In this document: positions 56,086-64,000 of the stretch, piece after piece | Layout of the letters: each line of letters starts with the position of its first letter | Numbering within the stretch: position 1 is the first letter of the stretch | Assembly: GCF_900142955.1 (NCBI RefSeq) | Contig: NZ_FRCP01000017.1 | Location: forward strand, 62,001-126,000 | DNA from: Anaerosporobacter mobilis DSM 15930 | GTDB taxonomy: Bacteria; Bacillota; Clostridia; Lachnospirales; Lachnospiraceae | Reading direction: 5' to 3' | DNA length: 64,000 nt | Position numbers and translations under genes: made by a program | The notes under the pieces: model-generated | Databases searched by the model: none | Seen by the model: the letters and a program-made list of their open reading frames with translations, nothing else | What the model was told of the DNA's origin: nothing

Positions 56086-56364
56086 CTAAACTACTGTATT
56101 AAAATAATTATCTAGTAACTTATCTGCAACTTCGTTCATACTTACATCATACGTACCAGAAGCTAATCTTTTTTTGATTTCTTCTACTTTATCCATTCTT
56201 ACTTCAGAAGCACTAGCAACCGCTTGCTTTACAGTCTGATAATCTTTTCCTGTTTGAGAAATCTCTAATTGATCGGATTTCCCCACTTTCTTCGCACTTT
56301 CAACGGCACGAACTTTGTTTGTTTGATACATTTGACTTACTTTATTATAAGCATCTATTCTCAT
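56086..56364 (-). CDS. flgM: FlgM anti-sigma-28 factor
   Basis: This 92-residue protein has a disordered N-half and the C-terminal sigma-binding helices VRMDKVEEIKKRLASGTYDV and ADKLLDNYF typical of FlgM. It inhibits sigma-28 until secreted through the hook. Its own promoter at 56458-56484 is sigma-28 type, giving feedback. It leads the flgM-flgN-flgK-flgK-flgL operon. Confidence 0.93.
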   Translation of the reverse strand: MRIDAYNKVSQMYQTNKVRAVESAKKVGKSDQLEISQTGKDYQTVKQAVASASEVRMDKVEEIKKRLASGTYDVSMNEVADKLLDNYFNTVV

Positions 56365-56457
56365 AACTTCACCACCTTACTATTATTGCAAATAACTCCC
56401 CAGCTATGTTTTTATATATCATTTTATATTTCATAGCTTGTTATTGTTCTAAATTAG

Positions 56458-56484
56458 ATATCGGATTTTTTTCAATTATCATTA
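56458..56484 (-). promoter_or_regulatory. Sigma-28 promoter of the flgM operon
   Basis: Minus strand TAAT (56484-56481), a 16-base spacer and CCGATAT (56464-56458), matching the Bacillus-type consensus at the -10. It lies about 95 bases before the flgM ATG. Confidence 0.72.
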
Positions 56485-56654
56485 TAGCTAAACTTAAACT
56501 TTTTTATTATTTGTATAATTTACGTCTATAGTAATTTTGTCCCATCTGCAAAGAAACAGCGAATGTAATTCAATACTTTCACACACCCATTGCTATAAAA
56601 CTAGATAGATAATCGTAGCAATTATTAATCGTTTTACCCCCAAGAAAACACAAT

Positions 56655-56731
56655 AAAAAAACAATCTTCCAAATGTTAGTGGACACGAATGTGTAATATC
56701 CGCGAATCCACATAAGATTCATGAAGATTGT
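56655..56731 (-). terminator. Terminator-like long stem-loop after lysA
   Basis: ACAATCTTC (56731-56723 on the minus strand) pairs with GAAGATTGT (56669-56661) around about 53 bases that contain a smaller GTGGA/TCCAC stem. A T-run (complement of 56660-56655) follows on the minus strand. The long folded interior is unusual for a plain terminator. Confidence 0.6.
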
Positions 56732-56804
56732 CTTTTCTGCTATATAAATGCATTATTTTTGTGGTAGCCTTTTGTAGCTACTACATCTAATATTTTCGAC
56801 AGTA

Positions 56805-58070
56805 TTAATATTTCATATCCTTTAAGATATCACAGAAGTCAAATGTTGCAAAATAATCTTCTGGCTTTTCTGCACGACGAATTAACTGTGTTGATCCATC
56901 TTCTTTTAACAGTACTTCCGCTGATTTCAATTTACCATTGTAGTTATAACCCATAGCGAATCCATGTGCTCCTGTATCGTGAATTACTAGCAAGTCGCCG
57001 ATATCCACTTTTGGTAGCATACGATCGATAGCGAATTTATCATTGTTCTCACATAATGATCCAGTTACATCATACATATGATCGCAAGGTTGATTCTCCT
57101 TACCCATAACTGTGATATGGTGATATGCTCCATACATCGCTGGTCTCATTAGGTTTACTGCACTAGCATCTAATCCAATATATTCTTTATGTGTGTGTTT
57201 TTCATGGATTGCTGTTGTCACTAAACAACCATAAGGTCCTAACATAAATCTTCCTAATTCTGTATAGATAGCAATGTCACCCATTCCAGCTGGAACAAGG
57301 ATTTCTTCATATACTTTGCGAACACCTTCGCCAATAGCTTTAATATCATTTCCTTCTTGATCTGGTTTGTAAGGGATACCAACACCACCTGATAAGTTAA
57401 TGAATTTGATGTCGGCACCTGTTTCTTCTTTTAATTCAACCGCTAACTCGAATAAGATTTTAGCAAGAGTTGGATAATATTCATTCGTTACTGTATTACT
57501 TGCTAAGAAAGAGTGAATACCAAAGTTCTTAACGCCAAGATCTTTTAACTTCTTGTATCCTTCAAACATTTGCTCTTTCGTAAATCCGTATTTAGCATCT
57601 CCCGGATTATCCATTATGCTAGTACTGATTTTAAATACTCCACCTGGATTAAAGCGACAACAAATTGTCTCAGGAATTCCTGCTGCTTTTTCTAAGAAAT
57701 CTATATGTGTTATGTCATCAAGATTAATAATGGCATTGACTTCTCTGGCCTTCACGAATTCATCTGCTGGGGTTGCGTTAGACGAGAACATAATCTCACT
57801 TCCATCAAAACCAAGTGCTTCCGATAACATAAGCTCTGTCATGGAAGAACAATCTGTTCCACAACCTTCTTCTTGTAGAATCTTTAATAAGAATGGATTT
57901 GGTGTTGCTTTAACAGCAAAGTATTCCTTAAATCCTTTATTCCATGCAAATGCCTCTTTTAATCTTCTAGCATTCTCACGAATTCCTTTTTCATCATATA
58001 AATGAAATGGAGTAGGATATTCTTTTACAATCTCTTGTAACTGTTCATTCGTAACAAATGTTTTTTTCAT
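56805..58070 (-). CDS. lysA: Diaminopimelate decarboxylase-like PLP enzyme
   Basis: A 421-residue fold-III PLP decarboxylase. The PLP Lys is Lys54 in FAVKATPNP, then NLSGGVGIPYKPDQEG for phosphate binding and YTELGRFMLGPYG; CENNDKFAIDR has the substrate-contact Cys-Glu region. It would make lysine from meso-diaminopimelate. It is a single gene with its own SD (AGGAGAAT) and terminator. A TrmB-family regulator gene lies immediately upstream. Confidence 0.88.
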   Translation of the reverse strand: MKKTFVTNEQLQEIVKEYPTPFHLYDEKGIRENARRLKEAFAWNKGFKEYFAVKATPNPFLLKILQEEGCGTDCSSMTELMLSEALGFDGSEIMFSSNATPADEFVKAREVNAIINLDDITHIDFLEKAAGIPETICCRFNPGGVFKISTSIMDNPGDAKYGFTKEQMFEGYKKLKDLGVKNFGIHSFLASNTVTNEYYPTLAKILFELAVELKEETGADIKFINLSGGVGIPYKPDQEGNDIKAIGEGVRKVYEEILVPAGMGDIAIYTELGRFMLGPYGCLVTTAIHEKHTHKEYIGLDASAVNLMRPAMYGAYHHITVMGKENQPCDHMYDVTGSLCENNDKFAIDRMLPKVDIGDLLVIHDTGAHGFAMGYNYNGKLKSAEVLLKEDGSTQLIRRAEKPEDYFATFDFCDILKDMKY

Positions 58071-58161
58071 AATATATTCTCCTTTTTCTTTGGATTATTA
58101 TTTGGACAATTCGATAACTTTTATCCATGTCGATAACATATCTTTGCTTTCAGGCTGCCTA

Positions 58162-58845
58162 CTATCTCGAAAGTAAAATAATTTCATTCTGTAACATTTC
58201 CTTAAAGACGGATACAAGATTGTCATTCATTGAATATAGACATGTGGTATCCGACGAAGTTGTAATCTCTCCCGTTAAGACTTTCTTGGAATCAATGATT
58301 AAACGTATTCTCTGATCTTTCTTGTCTGTTATATATAGGATTGCCTCCTCAAACGGAACCTTCTGGTCAGTAATTAGTACTAGCTTAATATGACGTTTTT
58401 GTAATAGTGAAAGTTCATCCTCTAAACACGAAAGCAAAGAACTTGATACAGATAGGTAAACTCTTTCTTTCGCCTCTATTAGCATAGTTTTCAGTTTATC
58501 CATCACGTTCTTCTCGCCTTGTATTGTTATATATCCACTGTTCTCCACTTTCTCAATGGGTAATGACTCCATTAGCTTATGTTTCGAAGCTTCAAGATTT
58601 CGTAATTTATTATTACAGAATTCTTCTACACTTACTGGTGTATATTTGGTTACTGTACCCTCAATAATATATGCAGCACCCTTCTCAACTAACCCTGCAA
58701 GGCCATTATACGTATTCGATCTTGAAATAGTTGTTTTCTTGGCGGCTTCATATCCTGTTAGCTCACCTTCTGTGAGTAGCGTCATATATAAGGTTGCTTC
58801 TTGTCTTGTCAGACCAAACATAACAAGCTGTTCAATAACTTCCAT
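58162..58845 (-). CDS. TrmB-family transcriptional regulator
   Basis: The 227-residue protein has an N-terminal winged helix (FGLTRQEATLYMTLLTEGELTGYEAAKKT, SRSNTYNGLAGLVEKG) typical of TrmB. The C-terminal half is PLD-like (ERVYLSVSSSLLSCLEDEL, IKLVLITDQ, TTCLYSMNDNLVSVF), as in the TrmB regulator domain. Its gene ends about 90 bases before lysA on the same strand, so lysA may be its target, but no operator is obvious. Confidence 0.82.
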   Translation of the reverse strand: MEVIEQLVMFGLTRQEATLYMTLLTEGELTGYEAAKKTTISRSNTYNGLAGLVEKGAAYIIEGTVTKYTPVSVEEFCNNKLRNLEASKHKLMESLPIEKVENSGYITIQGEKNVMDKLKTMLIEAKERVYLSVSSSLLSCLEDELSLLQKRHIKLVLITDQKVPFEEAILYITDKKDQRIRLIIDSKKVLTGEITTSSDTTCLYSMNDNLVSVFKEMLQNEIILLSR

Positions 58846-58899
58846 GTAAACTGCTCCGTTTCTTCTAGTATTACTTTATAGGAACACTATACATCTTAT

Positions 58900-58934
58900 A
58901 AAAAAGAATGTCAATCTTAATTTGATTGACATTC
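58900..58934 (-). terminator. fprA terminator
   Basis: GAATGTCAATC (58906-58916) and GATTGACATTC (58924-58934) form a perfect 11-bp stem with a 7-base loop. Six Ts follow on the minus strand (58905-58900). It lies about 70 bases after the fprA stop. Confidence 0.88.
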
Positions 58935-59006
58935 CTACTAATATGCTCTTTTGAGAAAATTTCTCAATTAATACTATATCCCCTATGAGCTTTCTATTGT
59001 CATGAA

Positions 59007-60176
59007 TTAAAGTGCTAATTCAGCAACTTGATCTTCAATTTCTCTTAGTTGTTCTTTTGTTGGGATATAATTAATCTTAATTGGCTCTTTAATTGTTTCA
59101 ATCTTCAAAGCATCGAACTCTTTTTGAAGTAAAGCTATACTTTGAGGTCCCCAGCCGTAGGAACCGAAAACAAAACCTTTCTTTCCTTTTGGCGCTAACC
59201 CTTTCATGTAAGTAATGAAAGCACCAACTGTAGGTAACATATTTGCATTCAATGTAGGTGATCCTACTACAAGATATTCTGCTTTTAATACTTGCGTTGC
59301 AATATCTGAAATATGATTTTCTTTTAAATCATATAGGATACATTCAACTCCTGCTCTCTTAAAGCCTTCAAGAATGGCCATTGCCATTTTCTCCGTTGAA
59401 TGCCACATAGAATCATATATTACAAGAGCTTTCCTTTCGTTTTCCCCATTGCAGTAATACCTATATTGATCAAGTATTTCCTTGATATGACTTCTAATGA
59501 TTACTCCATGACTAGGTGCAATCATCTCAAGTGGTAGTTCTTCCACTATATCAAGAGCTTGATTTGCTTGTCTACCATAAGGCATTAATATGTTCGCATA
59601 GTATTTTTCTAATTCTTGCATTACGATGCACATATCCACTTCGTCATCGAAATGTTTTGAAGAAGCATAATGTTGACCAAAGGCATCATTAGAGAACAGA
59701 ATCTTCTCTTCACTACAATATGTAACCATATTGTCTGGCCAGTGTAACATAGGTGTTGCAACAAATGTTAAGCTTCTCTTTCCTAGAGATATAGAGTCTC
59801 CTGCTTTCACTGTTTGGTACTTATATTGATCCCCATAATGTGCTTGAAGTCCTTTTAAACCACTAGGTGCCGATGTAATGATCGTTGCATTCTTAGCAAC
59901 CTCCATAACTGCAGGAATTGCACCTGAATGATCCATCTCAACATGATTTGATACAACATAATCAATCTTAGAAGGGTCAATGATTTCTGATATACGTTCT
60001 AATAATTCTCCTGCAAAAGGTGCTTTAACCGTATCTATAAGTGTAATTTTTTCATCAATAATTAAATATGCGTTATATGTTGCTCCTCTATTTGTTGTGT
60101 ATCCATGGAAAGATCTAACATTCCAATCTACTGCTCCAACATAATAGATATCATCTCTTAATTTAACAACTTCCAT
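59007..60176 (-). CDS. FprA-type flavodiiron protein
   Basis: A 389-residue protein with a metallo-beta-lactamase diiron domain (SNHVEMDHSGAIP with His78, Glu80, Asp82 and His83; LHWPDNM; SNDAFGQHYAS) and a C-terminal flavodoxin domain from about 250 (ALVIYDSMWHSTEKMA, LVVGSPTLNANMLP). It reduces O2 or NO to water or N2O in anaerobes. It lacks a rubredoxin tail, so an outside donor is needed. It is a single gene with its own terminator. Confidence 0.92.
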   Translation of the reverse strand: MEVVKLRDDIYYVGAVDWNVRSFHGYTTNRGATYNAYLIIDEKITLIDTVKAPFAGELLERISEIIDPSKIDYVVSNHVEMDHSGAIPAVMEVAKNATIITSAPSGLKGLQAHYGDQYKYQTVKAGDSISLGKRSLTFVATPMLHWPDNMVTYCSEEKILFSNDAFGQHYASSKHFDDEVDMCIVMQELEKYYANILMPYGRQANQALDIVEELPLEMIAPSHGVIIRSHIKEILDQYRYYCNGENERKALVIYDSMWHSTEKMAMAILEGFKRAGVECILYDLKENHISDIATQVLKAEYLVVGSPTLNANMLPTVGAFITYMKGLAPKGKKGFVFGSYGWGPQSIALLQKEFDALKIETIKEPIKINYIPTKEQLREIEDQVAELAL

Positions 60177-60836
60177 TACAACCTCTCCTTCTTTTTCAAT
60201 AACAATAATTATTCCTAAATTATATGTCTTTTAATTATCAATGTCAATTAATAAATAGGCTAACGAACTATTACATGAATATTATATTCTCCTTCAATAA
60301 AAAAATAATCCTCCTAACAAATCAAATATTTACCAAGTTTATCAATACTTTTTCATTAGCTTTGCACAAAGTTTTATATATAAATGATATAAATATTCAA
60401 CTAGTTCTGTTAATATACAATCCTATGTTTTTATTTTATAACAACATTTTTTAATTTACTTAATAAAAAGTCTCATTAGCTCTGTTTTACCTAATATATT
60501 AAACTTTCCCATCTATCCCTTTCCCTCTCACATTCTATTTACCCCCTGTATTTACTGCATCTAGAGTTAATTTAAACTTTTCATTATACTTTTATACGCA
60601 TAAAGGTATTAACATTGACATCTTTGATAAAATAAATATAAAGCGATACCTTACTATTATTTTATTATTTTTTCTTTAATTTTCATACAACTACGACCAT
60701 GTATATACATTAATAATTGTATAATATAGCAATAGATTGTTTTCTATTCTCATTATATAATAAATCGTCGTAGGTTTGTAAATATTGGGCTTAGTTCCAT
60801 AAAATAGTTAACAATCAATACACGAGGAGTGATTAC
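60177..60836. other. Long AT-rich intergenic region before the chemotaxis receptor
   Basis: This 660-base stretch separates divergent genes. It has a strong sigma-A-like promoter pointing right at 60615-60642. No RNA gene, repeat family or convincing small ORF is seen. Confidence 0.6.
60615..60642 (+). promoter_or_regulatory. Sigma-A-type promoter upstream of the chemotaxis receptor gene
   Basis: Perfect TTGACA (60615-60620), a 16-base spacer and TATAAA (60637-60642). The coding start is about 190 bases downstream, so the leader would be long. No sigma-28 motif is evident for this receptor. Confidence 0.5.
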
Positions 60837-62561
60837 ATGAAAGAAAACAAAAGTAAAACCAAATCAAAAAAACGAAGTAACCCCAAAACTAATTTACCCT
60901 TAAGCCAAGTTATTAACAATTCCTTTCGCTTAACAAGAATTATCTCCTGTACGATTTGTATCTTATCGATTCTAAGTACTGCTATCCTAGCTGGGGAAAT
61001 CATTAACTTCAAAAATGGTCCCTACACTTTAGAAAAAAGCGTTTCTAAAACACAATATCTAATGAAGCAACTAGAGAGCAATGTATATCACAAAATTGTA
61101 CAGATGACCGCCTCCCGAATGAAGAGCGATACAGATAATACGGACAGTATTGTTGAAGAACTCAATTCAGAATTACAAAACCTGTACAGTATTGTAGCGA
61201 AAGAGCATTCTTCTGATACTAATTTACTGACAGAATTACAAAATAAAATGGAAGAGGCTAATCCATATCGAGTAGAAATCTATGATTTTGTTGCAAACCG
61301 TCGTATGACGAATGCAAACGATGTACTTGTCAAGAGTTATCTACCTCTAGTAGAAGAAATAAACGTATTATTAGATACTATAGCAACCGATTCTGATTCA
61401 TATGCCAACAACGAAATTACGAGATGTATCATCTACTCCCTAGTTATGATAGCCGTAGTTATTGCAATGATTATTATAAGCTATATATTATCTAAAAAAC
61501 ATGCAAAAGCCACTACTACCGTGATTGTTTCACCAATTACTGAGGTCAAAGAAGCAATGAACAAACTTGCCAAGGGTAATCTACAAGTTTCGGTCAAACC
61601 TTCTTCTATCCTTGAATTAAGCGAGTTATCTACTGCCACTACGAAGACAATCAATACCCTAACAGGATACATACAAAACATTACTACCGTTTTAGGCCAA
61701 CTAGAAGATCGTGATATGACAGTAACGGTAGACATTGACTATATGGGTGATTTTGTACCAATTAAGAATTCATTAATAGAAATTACCCAATATCTTAATG
61801 AATTGATAGTAAATATCAAAGATTCTGCAAACCAAGTTGCTTCAGGTGCAGAACAAATTTCTCATAGCTCACAGTCAATTGCTGAAGGCGCACAAGATCA
61901 AAACAATTCCATCTCAACACTTGTTGAACAAGTTAATGATATCACAACAGTTGTACAAAACAATGCCAAAAAAGCTAGGGATGTAAGTAAGATATCTAGC
62001 GATTCCTTGGATATTGTAGACAAAGGAAATACCTATATGCAAGCATTACTAGATGCTATGAACCAAATCACGAATCAATCAAACCAAATATCGAAGATTA
62101 TTGAAGTAATTGATGATATCGCCAGCCAGACAAATCTTCTATCCTTGAATGCTTCCATTGAAGCTGCGCGTGCTGGAGAACAGGGTAAAGGCTTTGCTGT
62201 CGTAGCGGATCAAATTGGCAAACTGGCTAACGATTGTTCAAAAGCAGTTGGTAATACAACAAAACTTATTCATCAATCACTAGATGCTATAAAACATGGT
62301 TCTGCTCTTGCAGATGATACTGCAAAACTACTAAGCGATATCGTAACAAGTTCTAGTAAAACCTCTGAATTAGTAGAGGATATAACAACAGCATGTACCA
62401 CACAAGCTGATCAACTTAATAATGTACTAGCATCGATTCAAGAGATTTCGGTAATTGTAGAGTCAAATTCCGCTGCATCAGAAGAAAGCTCGGCTGCTAG
62501 TCAAGAATTCCTATCACAATCCGATACACTTAGGGAGTTATTAGAGGGATTCCAATTATAG
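60837..62561 (+). CDS. Methyl-accepting chemotaxis protein
   Basis: A 574-residue receptor. A basic N-terminus is followed by membrane helix 1 at about 34-52, a helical outer domain of about 135 residues (no known ligand fold named), helix 2 at about 195-215, HAMP (about 215-270) and the signalling domain. The hairpin tip reads IIEVIDDIASQTNLLSLNASIEAARAGEQGKGFAVVADQ. The ATG at 60837 has GAGGAG upstream. It is single, with its own terminator. Confidence 0.92.
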   Translation: MKENKSKTKSKKRSNPKTNLPLSQVINNSFRLTRIISCTICILSILSTAILAGEIINFKNGPYTLEKSVSKTQYLMKQLESNVYHKIVQMTASRMKSDTDNTDSIVEELNSELQNLYSIVAKEHSSDTNLLTELQNKMEEANPYRVEIYDFVANRRMTNANDVLVKSYLPLVEEINVLLDTIATDSDSYANNEITRCIIYSLVMIAVVIAMIIISYILSKKHAKATTTVIVSPITEVKEAMNKLAKGNLQVSVKPSSILELSELSTATTKTINTLTGYIQNITTVLGQLEDRDMTVTVDIDYMGDFVPIKNSLIEITQYLNELIVNIKDSANQVASGAEQISHSSQSIAEGAQDQNNSISTLVEQVNDITTVVQNNAKKARDVSKISSDSLDIVDKGNTYMQALLDAMNQITNQSNQISKIIEVIDDIASQTNLLSLNASIEAARAGEQGKGFAVVADQIGKLANDCSKAVGNTTKLIHQSLDAIKHGSALADDTAKLLSDIVTSSSKTSELVEDITTACTTQADQLNNVLASIQEISVIVESNSAASEESSAASQEFLSQSDTLRELLEGFQL

Positions 62562-62610
62562 TATTTTAGTTATTAAACATTACGAAAACTAAATATCAAA
62601 TTACTATTCT

Positions 62611-62656
62611 AGAGTTGTGAATATTACATTGTACCTATTCACAACTCTTTTCTTTG
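62611..62656 (+). terminator. Terminator of the chemotaxis receptor gene
   Basis: AGAGTTGTGAATA (62611-62623) and TATTCACAACTCT (62636-62648) form a perfect 13-bp stem, followed by TTTTCTTT. Confidence 0.9.
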
Positions 62657-62687
62657 ATAGTTGGTAGCTATAATCCATAATTTATGG

Positions 62688-62693
62688 TATAAT
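62688..62693 (+). promoter_or_regulatory. Likely -10 box of the topoisomerase gene
   Basis: TATAAT at 62688-62693 is preceded directly by the palindrome CCATAATTTATGG (62675-62687). No clear -35 is seen at the normal distance. The leader to the ATG at 62922 would be about 220 bases. Confidence 0.4.
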
Positions 62694-62784
62694 CGGAACG
62701 ATTGGATACCACTAGGATAATTTGATTGCAAATATGCAACAATCTTTTAGGGTATCTATCTTTTTTCTTGCAAATATATATTTT

Positions 62785-62844
62785 ACTTAAACTTCGCACC
62801 TGAAGATTTCGAGGAGTAGTTAAAGTTTTATACGAAGTTTGAGT
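62785..62844 (+). promoter_or_regulatory. Leader stem-loop upstream of the topoisomerase gene
   Basis: ACTTAAACTTCG (62785-62796) can pair with CGAAGTTTGAGT (62833-62844), 12 bp with one G-U. AACTTCG recurs at 62896-62902, next to the SD AAAGGAG, so the middle strand could pair with either copy. Confidence 0.4.
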
Positions 62845-62921
62845 ACTTATTATAAATTACTTGGTTTGAGGCAAAATACAATAATGCATCAACCTAACTT
62901 CGAAAGGAGCACTTAAATTAC

Positions 62922-64000
62922 ATGGAACAATATAATGGAAGCCAGATTGTTATTCTGGAAGGCCTTGAGGCAGTACGAAAAAGACCTGGTATGTACATCG
63001 GAAGCACTGGCACAAGGGGCTTACATCACTTAATATGGGAAATACTTGATAACGGAATTGATGAACATCTTGCAGGATTTTGTTCACAAATTGATATTAT
63101 CCTTCGAAAAGATGGAGGTATTACAATACGCGATTACGGTCGTGGTGTCCCAGTAGACATTCATCCAACAAAGAAAATACCAACCGTACGTGTTGTATAT
63201 ACGATTCTTCATGCTGGCGGTAAATTCGGTTCTTCTGCGTATAAGGTATCTGGAGGTCTTCACGGTGTTGGTGCATCTGTTGTAAACGCTTTGTCAAGCC
63301 GTATGATTATAGAAGTTCGCAGTGGCGGGCAAATCTATCGTGATATATATGAGAATGGCGGACATCCTGTTATAGAATTAGTTGATGGCAATATACCAGT
63401 AGTAGGAAAATGCAATAAATCAGATACTGGTACAAGCGTTACCTTCTATCCTGATGCTTCGATCTTTGAAACAGTTGAATTCAAGGCGGAGACAATCAAG
63501 AAGAAATTAAAAGAAATTGCGTTCTTAAACAAAAATTTAAAGATTATGTTCCGCAATGAATATGATGGTACCGAAAAGATCTATCATGAAGAATACGGAA
63601 TTCAAAGCTTTGTTAAATACCTTAACCGTGAAGCAACACTTATACATGATGATGTTATTTACGCAGAAGGTACCAGCGGCGATATTGAAGTAGAATTGGC
63701 TTTCCAATATACCAATAGTTATACAGAGCAGATTAATGCATATTGTAATCGAATTAATGTCGTTGATGGTGGTACCCTAGTAACTGGTTTTAAAACAGCT
63801 TTGACTCGTATTATGAACCAATATGCAAGAGAACTTAATATCCTTAAAGATAAGGATGATAATTTTGATGGAAAGGATATACGTAATGGCCTTGTTGCCA
63901 TCATCTCAATCAAACATCCTGATCCTCAATTTGAAGGACAGACAAAAACCAAATTAGGTAATACAGATGCCAAGAGTGCTGTTGAGGAAGTATTTACACT
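62922..64000 (+). CDS. GyrB/ParE-type DNA topoisomerase subunit B (partial, 5' part)
   Basis: The frame is open from the ATG at 62922 (AAAGGAG upstream) to the right edge, about 359 codons. The N-terminal GHKL ATPase has LEAVRKRPGMYIGSTG, EILDNGIDEHLAG, IRDYGRGVPV and GGLHGVGASVVNAL. The transducer domain follows (NAYCNRINVVDGGT, GLVAIISIKHPDPQFEGQTK). DNGIDE, where GyrB usually has DNSIDE, hints at a ParE-like or second gyrase paralogue. No dnaA, recF or gyrA is near, so this is not the origin-region gyrB. The C-terminal half lies outside the window. Confidence 0.87.
   Translation, partial: MEQYNGSQIVILEGLEAVRKRPGMYIGSTGTRGLHHLIWEILDNGIDEHLAGFCSQIDIILRKDGGITIRDYGRGVPVDIHPTKKIPTVRVVYTILHAGGKFGSSAYKVSGGLHGVGASVVNALSSRMIIEVRSGGQIYRDIYENGGHPVIELVDGNIPVVGKCNKSDTGTSVTFYPDASIFETVEFKAETIKKKLKEIAFLNKNLKIMFRNEYDGTEKIYHEEYGIQSFVKYLNREATLIHDDVIYAEGTSGDIEVELAFQYTNSYTEQINAYCNRINVVDGGTLVTGFKTALTRIMNQYARELNILKDKDDNFDGKDIRNGLVAIISIKHPDPQFEGQTKTKLGNTDAKSAVEEVFT

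Larger units (their letters stand above)
56365..56804. other. Intergenic region between flgM and lysA
   Basis: This 440-base AT-rich stretch holds the flgM sigma-28 promoter at 56458-56484 and the lysA terminator-like structure at 56655-56731. I see no gene in it. Confidence 0.7.
62562..62921. other. Intergenic region between the receptor and topoisomerase genes
   Basis: This 360-base stretch contains the receptor terminator (62611-62656), a -10 element (62688-62693) and a long leader with an inverted repeat (62785-62844) before the topoisomerase gene. Confidence 0.7.

Noticed and set aside
1..64000. tRNA, rRNA, CRISPR arrays, insertion sequences or prophage genes
   Set aside because: I saw no cloverleaf-like sequence, regular spaced repeats, transposase or integrase motifs; this was by eye only.

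Overview
The window looks like chromosome of a low-GC, flagellated, anaerobic Firmicute, most likely a Lachnospiraceae/Clostridia species close to plant-fibre degraders such as Lachnoclostridium phytofermentans. This rests on the AT-rich sequence, a secreted arabinan-type glycosidase, a FprA flavodiiron protein, Clostridia-type flagellar genes, and strong Shine-Dalgarno (SD) sites with ATG, GTG and TTG starts. The species is an inference; no rRNA or marker gene is present.

Layout. 1-1059: 5' part of a secreted LamG-GH43 glycosidase, cut by the left edge. 1497-3095: a stand-alone acyl-CoA carboxyltransferase beta-type subunit. 3249-12098: the high-affinity potassium system kdpABC with the kdpDE two-component system, plus a small TPR protein upstream. 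Two related KdpE-box-like sites with 11-bp periodicity precede kdpA and the TPR gene. 12394-13934: a DUF1796 protein, a small ORF, and decayed fragments including a response-regulator remnant.

13935-44241 is a locus of about 30 kb, entirely on the minus strand, that appears to build and attach flagellin glycans. It has a complete pseudaminic acid set (pseB, pseC, pseH, pseG, pseI, pseF). Between pseB and pseF lies an acyl-tailoring cassette: acyl carrier protein, AMP-forming ligase, HMGL-type aldolase, AAC(3)-type N-acyltransferase, cyclase-family hydrolase, VOC-like protein, radical SAM protein and DUF4910 peptidase-like protein, plus the 3' remnant of a lost class-III aminotransferase. Upstream lies a phospho-transfer cassette: CDP-glycerol-phosphotransferase-like protein, a probable alkaline-phosphatase-fold protein, a PhnW-like aminotransferase, a methyltransferase, a LicC-like nucleotidyltransferase, a KpsC/S-like transferase and an SGNH protein. 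A second nonulosonate route follows (synthase-cupin fusion and CMP-transferase-HAD fusion), then a methyltransferase, two Maf-type flagellin glycosyltransferases and a small protein resembling one Maf N-terminus.

44389-56364 holds the late flagellar genes: flagellin, fliT-like, fliS, fliD, flaG, csrA, fliW, flgL, two tandem flgK paralogues, flgN and flgM. Three sigma-28-type promoters are readable, before flagellin, flaG-fliD and flgM. The flagellin leader has a hairpin with GGA in its loop, matching the FliW-CsrA-flagellin control circuit. 56805-64000: lysA, a TrmB-family regulator, fprA, a chemotaxis receptor and the 5' part of a GyrB/ParE-type topoisomerase gene.

Together the middle of the window makes and exports the flagellar filament, makes CMP-activated nonulosonic acids with unusual N-acyl and phosphodiester decorations, and attaches them to flagellin. 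The acyl cassette inside the pse genes and the phospho-transfer cassette are the most novel parts. All functional calls are by motif reading; no database search was run.
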